From assembly GCF_014197445.1 (NCBI RefSeq), contig NZ_JACIFO010000001.1, positions 124,001 through 188,000 of the forward strand: a stretch of 64,000 bases of DNA. Reading direction: 5' to 3'. Under the pieces are notes generated by a model. It worked only from the letters and a program-made list of their open reading frames with translations. It made no database searches and was not told where the DNA came from. The DNA is from Mesonia hippocampi (GTDB lineage: Bacteria > Bacteroidota > Bacteroidia > Flavobacteriales > Flavobacteriaceae). Below are positions 25,993 through 34,176 of this stretch, piece after piece (the stretch's first letter is position 1; the number at the start of each line of letters is the position of its first letter). The translations under genes and the position numbers were made by a program.

Positions 25993-27177
25993 TTAATTAC
26001 TGGTTAAACTTGTTGTAAAGCCTAAGTCTATACTAATGTATTTAGAGTAGCCTACTGGGAGAATATCTAAGGTGACTTTAAACTCATTAGTTCCTAAAAT
26101 ATCTTGAGAAGGGTCAATGCTTGCGCGTACACCGCTAATTTCGCCCTCAACGGTCATTTGTTGATTAATGGCTGCTTCTATATCTGAACGCCAGTTGCCT
26201 ATTAAAGCTGGTGAAATTTGACCGTTTTCAGCTAGTGGAATTTCATCAAGAATATTTTCGGTATAAACTGAAAGTGCAATAAGTGTAGCCTTATCTATAA
26301 CCGCAACTCTTTTTAAGCTGCTTAAATCATCGCTATCACTGGTTAGGGTAGGATCATCTGTAAAGAAATACCCTGCTTTACCAGGAATAGTTCTTAAAAA
26401 TATATAGCCTTTGTTGTGTATCGCTTCCCATGCATCTTCTAAAGTCTCAATGGCTTCACCATTGTTTAAGTAAGCAGCCACTATACCTAAATCGCCATCA
26501 CGTACACGACCAATACTTCTTTGAACGGGGTTAGCTGCAATTTTACCCAAAATCATACCTACCGCAGCATTTTTCCCAGCGCTTGCATTACCTAATAAAA
26601 TGGCAACTCGATTACTGGAAGCTTTTTTATAATCTTTGAGATCGGCTACCGTTCCCGTAAAGTCTTTGCCGTCTATAATTACTCGCAACGGCTTATATTT
26701 GTTTGCGTGTGCGTTAGCCAATTCTTGCGCTTTAGTAACGGCTAAGTCTACATCTTCATCTAAACCATTGCCAGTAGTAATACCCGTGTTAGATTTTTGA
26801 GAAACTACTAAAGTTCTAATACGACCACTAGCTGCATTTAATAATGTAGGCGCATAACTACCTGTAGTGTCTAATTGCTCACTCATCTTAATAGATGCAG
26901 TGGTAAGCATTAGCCAAAGTTCTGCCCCTTTTCCTGCTTTGGCATAAAATTCTTTAATAGCATTGTAAGCAAAAGAATTGGTGCCATCTTTGGTAATACC
27001 TATTGCCTCTGCGCTTTCAAGACTAAAAATTTGATTAGCAGTTCCTACAGTGATATTATTAGTTCCGGCAACCGTGCTACCTGTAATAATCATCCCAGCA
27101 ATAGTATCTTCTGTTTGATTAGTTTGCCCTAATCTATCGTTATTTATGTTAATGGTAACTTTAGGAAGTCCTGACAT
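25993..27177 (-). CDS. Phage tail sheath protein
   Basis: 394 residues. TEDTIAGMIITGSTVAG near the N-terminus, then GKGAELWLMLTTASIKMS, ANPVQRSIGRVRDGDLGIVAAYLNNGE and KGYIFLRTIPGKAGYFFTDDPT. The layout matches Mu/DUF2586-like sheath proteins with a variable middle and conserved C-terminal sheath domain. It shows that the phage is a myovirus. It is the third gene in the leftward late operon. Confidence 0.8.
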   Translation of the reverse strand: MSGLPKVTININNDRLGQTNQTEDTIAGMIITGSTVAGTNNITVGTANQIFSLESAEAIGITKDGTNSFAYNAIKEFYAKAGKGAELWLMLTTASIKMSEQLDTTGSYAPTLLNAASGRIRTLVVSQKSNTGITTGNGLDEDVDLAVTKAQELANAHANKYKPLRVIIDGKDFTGTVADLKDYKKASSNRVAILLGNASAGKNAAVGMILGKIAANPVQRSIGRVRDGDLGIVAAYLNNGEAIETLEDAWEAIHNKGYIFLRTIPGKAGYFFTDDPTLTSDSDDLSSLKRVAVIDKATLIALSVYTENILDEIPLAENGQISPALIGNWRSDIEAAINQQMTVEGEISGVRASIDPSQDILGTNEFKVTLDILPVGYSKYISIDLGFTTSLTSN

Positions 27178-27236
27178 ACAATTGTTTTTTAATAGTTTTT
27201 GATATTACTAGCTAAGATTACTTAGCTAGTAATTAA

Positions 27237-28148
27237 TTAAGCTACGACGTCTTCAACTAAGTTGATAACGCCTTTACCGTCTTTTCTTGCCGCAGTACCT
27301 CCAGCTCTCACTAAAGCAGACATTTTAGAACCGTAAAGCTCGGCATCGTCTACATTTAAAAAGATTTTTGTACCGCCTTCAGCACGTCTTACATAATTTT
27401 TATGCCAGAAAATTGCACCAGCACAATCTGTAGCTGCTGTGGTTGTTTCTCCGTAAGGTCTTATAGTGCCACCTTGCGTAAACACGTTAACTTTACTTCT
27501 TACGAAAAAGTCAATACCCATAAAGTGGCCTACAGAACCATCTACCAAAGGCTTAACTTTGTTATAGTCTGAACTTTTCACCTCTGGAATTTGCAACATA
27601 TCTTCTTGCATTGCTGGGGTAATTACAGCATAGCGATTACCAATAGGAATATCTTGTTCTGCCCATACGGTTGTTACTTTTTGAATATCAGCAAGCACCA
27701 ATCTTTTTCGATTTCCTGTTGCCCCAGAAACGCCGCTAACAACTCTACCTGTTCCAGTAGTTCTAATTTTCTTAACACCTGAAGAACCTCCCCAAGCCGA
27801 TGCCATAAAGTTGGCTACAGCTGTATTTAATGCGTTTACATGTTCCTCTAAAATAGAAGCACGCTTATCGTAGCTTACTAATAAGGCCTCTGAGTATTGT
27901 AACCAAGTTGGATCACTTGAAAACTCGTGCATTTTATATTCGCTAGGGCTGTCGGCACGTTTTGTAGCGTTCCCTTTTTCGGTTCTGTCTATCTTCACAT
28001 TAGGGATCGTACCTACGTGTGGAAGCTGTACAGAATCGGCATCTACAAACGCCGAATCGTTTTTTGATTGCTTATAGAACTCATTCGCAGGGAATAAGTT
28101 TTTGCTCAAATCTGAGCTAAATTTTCTTTTTAATAATTCTGCTGCCAT
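27237..28148 (-). CDS. Major capsid protein
   Basis: 303 residues: MAAELLKRKFSSDLSKNLFPANEFYKQSKNDSAFVDADSVQLPHVG is a typical N-arm of P22/HK97-fold major capsid proteins in Bacteroidota phages. The C-terminus contains AIFWHKNYVRRAEGG and ALVRAGGTAARKD. It follows the protease/scaffold gene by 10 bp and precedes the sheath. No internal cleavage site can be read with confidence. Confidence 0.8.
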   Translation of the reverse strand: MAAELLKRKFSSDLSKNLFPANEFYKQSKNDSAFVDADSVQLPHVGTIPNVKIDRTEKGNATKRADSPSEYKMHEFSSDPTWLQYSEALLVSYDKRASILEEHVNALNTAVANFMASAWGGSSGVKKIRTTGTGRVVSGVSGATGNRKRLVLADIQKVTTVWAEQDIPIGNRYAVITPAMQEDMLQIPEVKSSDYNKVKPLVDGSVGHFMGIDFFVRSKVNVFTQGGTIRPYGETTTAATDCAGAIFWHKNYVRRAEGGTKIFLNVDDAELYGSKMSALVRAGGTAARKDGKGVINLVEDVVA

Positions 28149-28158
28149 TGCTTATGGT

Positions 28159-29112
28159 TTATAAAGATTCGTCAAATAGTTTTTGGAATTGCTCTGGGTT
28201 CTCGCTTTTCATTGCAAGTAATTGCTCAGGAGCGTTGAGTTCATACCAAGCCCAATCCTTTTTAGCATTGGTTTCTTTACCGCCTTCACCTTGTTTAATA
28301 TCATCAAGGAAATCACCTAGTTTATCTTTTGGTGAAGCTTGCGTTTTACCCATAAGGTCTTCTAATACAGCTTTTGCTCCCGAATGATCTGCCTTGAATA
28401 ATTGGATGTATGTTTCTTTTTTTTCGGGTTTGATAGCCTTAGCTTGAATAGCATCATCTACAAGCTTTACCGCTTCGGCTTCTCTTTTTTCCTGATTAAG
28501 CTTTACCAAAGCTTCGTATTTGGTTTTGTAATCCGTTTGGGTTTTGTTCTCTTGTAATAAAAGAGCTACGCGATCTGTTATTGATTCATTGCTGCTTAAA
28601 TTGAGTTGCTTACGTAAATTGTCTTCTAATTTCATTGTGTTTTGAATTAATGGAAGTTCATAATCTTGATCGCCATCGTAAAGTTTTACCATGGCATTGT
28701 TATTACCACCACGGTCTACGATAGATATTTCGGAAAGAATACTTTTAGTAACAGTTGGTCTAGTTTGACCGGGTAACAAGAGTTTGACGTCCTCGCTGGT
28801 TTCAATAGGATCTACACCAATAGATGCCATACGAATAAAATTCCCTTGAATTTTCTTAGCAATTTTCATTGCCTTTTCATCATTTTCATCAAATACAGCA
28901 TCTGCCATAAGTACACCGCCAACACGTTGTAAATTTTCCCAACGGCAAATAACTTCATCACCTTTTGCGGTATAGTCTTCACCTGTTCTACGTTGGTGCA
29001 TGTAATATCCTACAGGATTTTTCTCAAACTGAGTTGTATCAATACCATCACTAAGTATTCTAAACCCATAATTATTTACGCTTTCATCGCTAACTACAAA
29101 AGTGAATTTCAT
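28159..29112 (-). CDS. Capsid maturation protease fused to scaffold (Mu gpI-like)
   Basis: 317 residues. The N-terminal half (FTFVVSDESVNNYGFRILSDGIDTTQFEKNPVGYYMHQR...GGVLMADAVFDENDEKAMKIAKKIQGNF) resembles prohead proteases of the HK97/Mu class; His and Ser candidates include the YMHQR His and the segment SEISIVDRGGN. The C-terminal part from about 165 is helical, charged and coiled-coil-like, as in scaffolds. It is the first gene of the leftward late operon, next to the divergent promoter region. Confidence 0.7.
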   Translation of the reverse strand: MKFTFVVSDESVNNYGFRILSDGIDTTQFEKNPVGYYMHQRRTGEDYTAKGDEVICRWENLQRVGGVLMADAVFDENDEKAMKIAKKIQGNFIRMASIGVDPIETSEDVKLLLPGQTRPTVTKSILSEISIVDRGGNNNAMVKLYDGDQDYELPLIQNTMKLEDNLRKQLNLSSNESITDRVALLLQENKTQTDYKTKYEALVKLNQEKREAEAVKLVDDAIQAKAIKPEKKETYIQLFKADHSGAKAVLEDLMGKTQASPKDKLGDFLDDIKQGEGGKETNAKKDWAWYELNAPEQLLAMKSENPEQFQKLFDESL

Positions 29113-29284
29113 TTGCTCGTTTTCATCTTGTTATGAGGCAAAATTGTAGCGAAATGAAAGGCTTAACAAATTGCTAATCAAGGTTTGAATATTTATTCTC
29201 AATTATTGAAAATCTACTCGCAACCCTTGATAGCCATTTTTTATGGATGCAGCTTTTAAAGGACTTTTGTTATAAATAAAGGAT
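29113..29284. promoter_or_regulatory. Divergent late-promoter region with inverted TCAAGG motif
   Basis: 172 bp separate the leftward capsid-tail operon from the rightward terminase-portal operon. GCTAATCAAGGTT (from about 29171) and AACCCTTGATAGCC (about 29224-29237) are imperfect inverted copies, each facing one operon, as expected for a shared late activator. Weak TATAAATA-like sequence precedes the rightward start. No promoter was tested. Confidence 0.45.
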
Positions 29285-29578
29285 ATGGCTAGGGATATTT
29301 TAATAGATGATACTGGTGATCTAAAAATTGAAAACGGCGATTTTGGCACGGGCAATCCTACTATACAAAATCAAAGACTCATTTTAATATCACACAAAGG
29401 AGAGTTTAAAGAGGCACCAGAACTAGGTGTTGGCATAAGCAATGAGCTTCTTAATGAAAATCCTAAAAAGCTTTTAAGAGAGATTAAGCGAAACTTTGAA
29501 TACGATGGTATGAAGGTTAAAACGCTTCAAATTGGCACAAATGATAATTTAATTATAGACGCTACTTACATCAATTAA
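29285..29578 (+). CDS. gp25-like baseplate wedge protein (gpW type)
   Basis: 97 residues: MARDILIDDTGDLKIENGDFGTG...QNQRLILISHKGEFKEAPELGVGISN...LLREIKRNFEYDGMKVKTL. The DxxGDLxIxNGDF start and GEFKEAPELGVGI are typical of small gp25/W-like baseplate proteins. Its place at the head of the rightward terminase operon, away from other baseplate genes, is unusual. A single base separates it from the terminase small-subunit gene. Confidence 0.65.
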   Translation: MARDILIDDTGDLKIENGDFGTGNPTIQNQRLILISHKGEFKEAPELGVGISNELLNENPKKLLREIKRNFEYDGMKVKTLQIGTNDNLIIDATYIN

Positions 29579-29579
29579 T

Positions 29580-30065
29580 ATGGCAGGAGGACGACTTACC
29601 AAAAAAGAATCTGATCAAAAGAAAAGACAAGGTAAAAAGATGTTTATCAATGGTTTTTCTCAAAATGAGATTGCTGATGTTCTGGAAGTACACTTAGAAA
29701 CCATAAAAAGGTGGTACAAAAAGTATGATTGGCAAGATGCAAAAGACATTCACAGTCTAAGTATCTCAGAACTCAAACAGGAAACATTAAGAAGCTTTCA
29801 ATCATTAAAAGCTGGTGAAACGCCAAAGGTATCACCCGATCAATTAAGTAAACTGTCTTCCACTTTCGAGAAGCTTAGCGATAAAAAAAAGAACCTCGCT
29901 TATATGTACGACAATTTTGAGGAGTTAAGTGATGCTATATTAAAAGACGCCCTTAGCGAACGGCTTAAAAAGAACCGTGAAGCAAAGCTAGAAATGGCAA
30001 AGTACATTAGAGGTATGATGGATGAAGTCGTGAGCAAAACTTATAAAGAAGCTTTGAATGACTAA
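29580..30065 (+). CDS. Terminase small subunit (HTH, DUF1804-like)
   Basis: 161 residues. An N-terminal helix-turn-helix (about 24-50, MFINGFSQNEIADVLEVHLETIKRWYKKYDW) is followed by helices with Lys/Glu repeats. This is the structure of Mu-like small terminases that recognise the packaging site. It overlaps the large subunit by 8 bp. Confidence 0.78.
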   Translation: MAGGRLTKKESDQKKRQGKKMFINGFSQNEIADVLEVHLETIKRWYKKYDWQDAKDIHSLSISELKQETLRSFQSLKAGETPKVSPDQLSKLSSTFEKLSDKKKNLAYMYDNFEELSDAILKDALSERLKKNREAKLEMAKYIRGMMDEVVSKTYKEALND

Positions 30066-31608
30066 AACAGAACTAAAAAAGGCACGTGAGGCATTTGCAG
30101 AACGTAGTAAGTATATTCAAACTTCGACTTTAGAAAGTTTGGTAAAGGAAACTTCTGCTGAGCAAGAAGCAAGAATTAAACGACTTTTAAAACCTCAAAA
30201 TTATAACGAGTTTTTTGACTACTATTTTGGGGTTAACACGCCTGTACCTTTAGCCGATGCTCCTTGTGCAGACTTTCACCAAGAAAGCTATATTAAAGTT
30301 TTTGAGAATCCTAGAATCGTTCAATTTAGACGGTGGTTTAGAGGCGCAGCAAAATCTATTCACACCAACGTAGGAAACTTACTACACTTAAAAGAAAATG
30401 ACTTAGTTTTTTTCGCTCTACTTATTGGTAGAAATAGCGATGCTGCAAATTTATTGCTTGGCGATTTACAAATGCACCTCGAGAGTAACGAACGTATAAT
30501 TAAAGATTTTGGTAAGCAAGTAAGCTATGGGAACTGGGCAGATGGTGAGTTTGAAACTTTAGACGGCAGATATTTTAAAGCACTCGGTTTAAACCAACCT
30601 TTTAGGGGTTTAAGACGTGGTGAATATCGCCCGGACTTTGCAAGTGTAGACGATTGTGAAGACCGTAAAGAAGCCAAAAATAAAATCTTAGTGAAAGAAA
30701 AAGGCGAAAAAATTACCGGTGATTTAAAAAAAGCTTTTCACTTGCACCGTGGTCGCTTGGTAATACCTAACAACTACATTGTAAAAGACGGTCTAAACGA
30801 TTTCATTTTAGAAAAATATAAAGATTCTAAATCGTTAGATGTAAGTACCATCAACTTAAGGGATGCAAGTGGTAAACCTTCGTGGTATCAGCGTTATTCT
30901 AACGAAATGGTAGATACCATTGATGAAGAAACCGACTATTACACGAGCCAACGGGAAGACTATAACAACCCAATTGAAGAGGGAAAGCTTTTTAAAAAGG
31001 AATGGATTAGGTATGAAGAAATACCGCACAACGTTCAATGGAATGCTTTAATAGGCTATTGGGATTTATCGTACAAAGCAAATGGTGATTATAAAGCTTT
31101 TTGGCTTTTAGGAGTTACCGGTCATCGTATTTATGCTTTAGATGTGTTTTGTCGCCGTTGTGATATTAGCGAAGCTATAAGCTGGCATTATGATAAAGCA
31201 CAAGAGCGAGGTATGCGAGGTTTAAGCTCTTTAGATTATTTTGATGCCACCGCAGCACAAGAAGCGGTTTTTGCTCCCATTTTTAGGCAAGAAGCTCAAC
31301 GTCGTGGATTTTTCCAAATACCAATGGCCGATCGTGACCAACGTGTAGATAAACACTTAAGAATTGAAGCTACTTTAACGAGCGTATTATTTAACGGGAC
31401 GTTGGTTTTTGGTTCTCACTTAGAAGGCACACCAGATATGAAAGCCGCCGAAACGCAATTGCTTTCATTTGAAAAAGGCACAAAGTCGCCAGACGATTCA
31501 CCCGATGCACTAGAAAACGGTGTGCGTAAAGCACAATTTTACTACACCGCAGATTTAAAAAGCTGGGGTAAACCAACTATTCACCAACATAAAAGAGGAG
31601 GTTTTTAA
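30058..31608 (+). CDS. Terminase large subunit
   Basis: 516 residues. ATPase: a Walker-A-like RGAAKS (95-100) and Walker B FASVDDCED (about 194-202). Nuclease: YWDLSYKANGDYKAFWLLG with Asp336, SLDYFDAT (about 391-398) and SPDDSPDALENGVRKA (about 477-492), giving the three acidic clusters of RNase-H-fold terminases. It is complete, and packages DNA into proheads by a headful mechanism in Mu-like phages. Confidence 0.88.
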   Translation: MTKTELKKAREAFAERSKYIQTSTLESLVKETSAEQEARIKRLLKPQNYNEFFDYYFGVNTPVPLADAPCADFHQESYIKVFENPRIVQFRRWFRGAAKSIHTNVGNLLHLKENDLVFFALLIGRNSDAANLLLGDLQMHLESNERIIKDFGKQVSYGNWADGEFETLDGRYFKALGLNQPFRGLRRGEYRPDFASVDDCEDRKEAKNKILVKEKGEKITGDLKKAFHLHRGRLVIPNNYIVKDGLNDFILEKYKDSKSLDVSTINLRDASGKPSWYQRYSNEMVDTIDEETDYYTSQREDYNNPIEEGKLFKKEWIRYEEIPHNVQWNALIGYWDLSYKANGDYKAFWLLGVTGHRIYALDVFCRRCDISEAISWHYDKAQERGMRGLSSLDYFDATAAQEAVFAPIFRQEAQRRGFFQIPMADRDQRVDKHLRIEATLTSVLFNGTLVFGSHLEGTPDMKAAETQLLSFEKGTKSPDDSPDALENGVRKAQFYYTADLKSWGKPTIHQHKRGGF

Positions 31609-32063
31609 TGAGTGTACGTAAGAAAATACATGACCCGATTGCGGCACAACTTACCAGTATGGAAACATTCACCATGGTAGATATGTGGAAGGCGCAACTC
31701 ACACCAAGTAAAAACAGTTTTAAAGCAGGGTTTCCCGCTGCTTTTATTTCGATTGGTAACATTGCTTGGGAAGATGGTATTAACAATGCCAAAGAAGGAA
31801 GCGTTACGGTAAACGTCTATTTATTCTTCGACAAGTACGGCGATACGTTTGAAACTGCCGTAGATAAAGAAGAAAGCTTTAGTATCATGGAAACAATGGA
31901 AGCTGCAAGTGAAAAAATACACTGGTTAGAAGATGAAGTGTTTTCAGAAATTACCCAAACTGCTGAAGTTGATCTTACCGAACGTTATGGCCGTCCGGCT
32001 TATATGCTAAGTTTTTCAACCCTAGTTTACAAACAAATAAAACCTACCGTACATGTTTATTGA
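31608..32063 (+). CDS. Head-tail connector or tail-terminator-like protein
   Basis: 151 residues, not clearly of a named family. The segment AFISIGNIAWEDGINNAKEGSVTVNVYLFFDKYGDTFETAVDKEESF suggests the beta-alpha fold of tail-terminator (gpU/gp37-like) proteins. Its start abuts the terminase stop and its end overlaps the gp36-like gene by 11 bp, so it belongs to the connector set. Confidence 0.5.
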   Translation: MSVRKKIHDPIAAQLTSMETFTMVDMWKAQLTPSKNSFKAGFPAAFISIGNIAWEDGINNAKEGSVTVNVYLFFDKYGDTFETAVDKEESFSIMETMEAASEKIHWLEDEVFSEITQTAEVDLTERYGRPAYMLSFSTLVYKQIKPTVHVY

Positions 32064-32475
32064 AGTCACAGACCTTAACACCGTATCAGTTCCGCAAGTG
32101 GTATCTAAAGTTTTAAATAATGACGATACCATTGGTGAAGAAATAATTAGTGAAACAGTAGCCTTAATGCGCAGCTATTTGTCTGGACGTTTTGATGTAG
32201 ATGCCATTTTTAACGCCACCGAAAACAAAGACAAAGTAGTTGTAAAATATTGCAAAGACATTGTTATACACGAAATATACACTCGTAAAACCGAAGACTA
32301 CAACCAAGTAACTAAAGGGCGTTATGATGAGGCTATGCTTTGGCTGGAAAAAGTTGCCGCAGGTAAAATACCCGCTAACGATTTACCACCTAAACCAGTT
32401 CCGGAGGGTGAAGAAACCACTGGTGATGGCTTTATAAAATTTGGCGGTAACAGAAAATACATAAGCAATTTTTAA
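32053..32475 (+). CDS. gp36-like head-tail adaptor (DUF1320)
   Basis: 140 residues: SETVALMRSYLSGRFDVDAIFNAT...VVVKYCKDIVIHEIYTRKT...VTKGRYDEAMLWLEKVAAGKI is the helical pattern of Mu gp36/DUF1320 proteins. The C-terminus is proline-rich, with GGNRKYISNF. It starts within the preceding gene. Confidence 0.72.
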   Translation: MFIEVTDLNTVSVPQVVSKVLNNDDTIGEEIISETVALMRSYLSGRFDVDAIFNATENKDKVVVKYCKDIVIHEIYTRKTEDYNQVTKGRYDEAMLWLEKVAAGKIPANDLPPKPVPEGEETTGDGFIKFGGNRKYISNF

Positions 32476-32476
32476 C

Positions 32477-32974
32477 ATGAATTTTAAAGACTTCACTCAC
32501 CATATAAAACGTCAAGCTTTAGAACTAGAGCAATTCATTAAAGATGATCTTTTAGATATTATCGAGGTTGAAGGTTTAGAACACTTTGAAGAAAGCTTCG
32601 ACAACGAAGGTTTTACAGACGAACATTTAGAGAAATGGAAAGCTCGTAAAGTTGAAGATAAGCGAGGCAGAGATATTACAAGATACAGAACTAATCGAGT
32701 AGGACGGGCGGGTGAGCTTAACCAGTACGGACGTCAAAATGAAGGGCGAGCAATACTTACCGGTCACGATAGCGGCGATAAATTAAGACATAGTTTAAAA
32801 AGCCGTAAGATTTCTAAAGGAGTTGAATTTAGTAGTGATAAAGAATATGCCGAAGTACATAATGAAGGTGATGATAATCATGAACAACGGCAATTTATAG
32901 GGCATTCTAAAGTATTAGATGCTAAAATATTTAGACAAGTAGATAAACGCTTAGATAACATTTTTAAAAAATGA
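32477..32974 (+). CDS. Virion morphogenesis protein (Mu gpG-like)
   Basis: 165 residues. An N-terminal helix, EHFEESFDNEGFTDEHLEKWKARK, then RAILTGHDSGDKLRHSLKSRKISKGVEFSSDKEYAEVHNEG, and RQFIGHSKVLD. This L-T-x-SG-x-L-R-x-S ... Y-A-x-x-H-x-x-G sequence is the signature of phage virion morphogenesis (tail completion) proteins. Confidence 0.8.
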   Translation: MNFKDFTHHIKRQALELEQFIKDDLLDIIEVEGLEHFEESFDNEGFTDEHLEKWKARKVEDKRGRDITRYRTNRVGRAGELNQYGRQNEGRAILTGHDSGDKLRHSLKSRKISKGVEFSSDKEYAEVHNEGDDNHEQRQFIGHSKVLDAKIFRQVDKRLDNIFKK

Positions 32975-34176
32975 GCATAGAATTAGTAAACCACCGAGGC
33001 GAAAAGCTTATAAATACTAAAAACGATGTAGAATTAGCCGCAAAAAGCCAAAAAGTAATGCTTGATTTGGTTAGGCAGCAACACAGCGTATTTCGCCAAG
33101 AAATAGACCAGTTTCAAGTGGCAAGACAAGAACGTTCTAACACGGATCAACCTTTTACTTATTTATTACAAGATTTGTATAAAGACACGGTTTTAGATAC
33201 TCATCTTACCGCAGTAATGGAAAATCGTATTTTAAGAATCGTAAATAAAAAGTTCGTTCTAAAAGATGATAAAGGCATTGCAGATCATGAACGCTCAAGC
33301 TTTTTAGATAGCCGTTGGTTTACCGACACTATACGCTATGTAATGGAATCTGTTTTTTACGAATATTCACTAATTCAGTACAAAAAAACGCCAGACGGTA
33401 AAATACACAAAGCTAAAAAAGTACCGCGTGAACACGTTAACCCTGATTTAGGTTTAGTTGTAAAAAGCGTTTACGATACTAAAGGTTTGCCATACGAGGA
33501 TTTTCCTTACGATTTACTATTTGCCAAAATGTATGACGGTTACGGCTTGTTAGAAAAAGCGGCCGCATTAACCATTTTAAAACGTCATTCGTGGGCTTCT
33601 TGGGATGAGTTCGAGCAAATATTTGGGATGCCTATTCGTATAGCTAAACTTGGTACCATAAGTGACGATGTTAAGCAAGAAGTAGGGCAATGGCTAAAAA
33701 CAATGGGGACGGCTTCTTATGGAGTATTCCCACAATTCGCAGATATTGAAATTAAAGAAGCTAACAATCGTGATGCTTTTAACGTCTTTATGAAAAAAAT
33801 TGAAACGGTAGATAGTCAATTATCAGTTTTAGTGAATGGCCAGACAATGACCACGCAAGACGGTTCTAGCAGATCTCAAGCAGAAGTACATCAAGATACT
33901 GAGGACGAAATTACTCAAGCTGACTTGCGAAATGTAGTACATTGGCTAAACGAATCCTTATTGCCATTACTTAGAAATTGCGGTTATGATGTAAGAGATA
34001 ATGAACGTATAGGCGTTGAAATGATTGCCGACCCTATTGAGAAAATGAAAATTGATGAAAAGATTATGACATCAAGCGGTTATAAATTAACGCAGAAATA
34101 CCTTGAAAGTACTTACGGTGTAGAACTAGAGCCTATTCCTGAACCGAATAAACCTCCAGAAAAAAAAAAGGAATAA
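32971..34176 (+). CDS. Portal protein (Mu gp29/DUF935-like)
   Basis: 401 residues. Recognisable stretches: YLLQDLYKDTVLDTHLTAVMENR, FYEYSLIQYKK, VPREHVNPDLGLVV, ALTILKRHSWASWDEFEQIFGMPIRIAKLG and MTTQDGSSRSQAEVHQDTEDEI, all typical of DUF935 portals. It forms the dodecameric DNA gate. It ends in a PPEKKKE tail encoded over an A10 run, where a -1 shift would continue into head protein F. Confidence 0.85.
   Translation: MSIELVNHRGEKLINTKNDVELAAKSQKVMLDLVRQQHSVFRQEIDQFQVARQERSNTDQPFTYLLQDLYKDTVLDTHLTAVMENRILRIVNKKFVLKDDKGIADHERSSFLDSRWFTDTIRYVMESVFYEYSLIQYKKTPDGKIHKAKKVPREHVNPDLGLVVKSVYDTKGLPYEDFPYDLLFAKMYDGYGLLEKAAALTILKRHSWASWDEFEQIFGMPIRIAKLGTISDDVKQEVGQWLKTMGTASYGVFPQFADIEIKEANNRDAFNVFMKKIETVDSQLSVLVNGQTMTTQDGSSRSQAEVHQDTEDEITQADLRNVVHWLNESLLPLLRNCGYDVRDNERIGVEMIADPIEKMKIDEKIMTSSGYKLTQKYLESTYGVELEPIPEPNKPPEKKKE
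34164..34170 (+). other. Putative -1 frameshift heptamer A_AAA_AAG at the portal/F junction
   Basis: The portal frame reads GAA AAA AAA AAG GAA TAA; A_AAA_AAG is in register and is followed one codon later by the stop, as in the tail-chaperone site. A -1 slip enters the F frame at GGA (34170). ACCGC/GCGGT at 34195-34214 could form a stimulatory hairpin, but 24 nt downstream is far. Transcript slippage on A10 or a base-calling error are alternatives. Confidence 0.6.
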
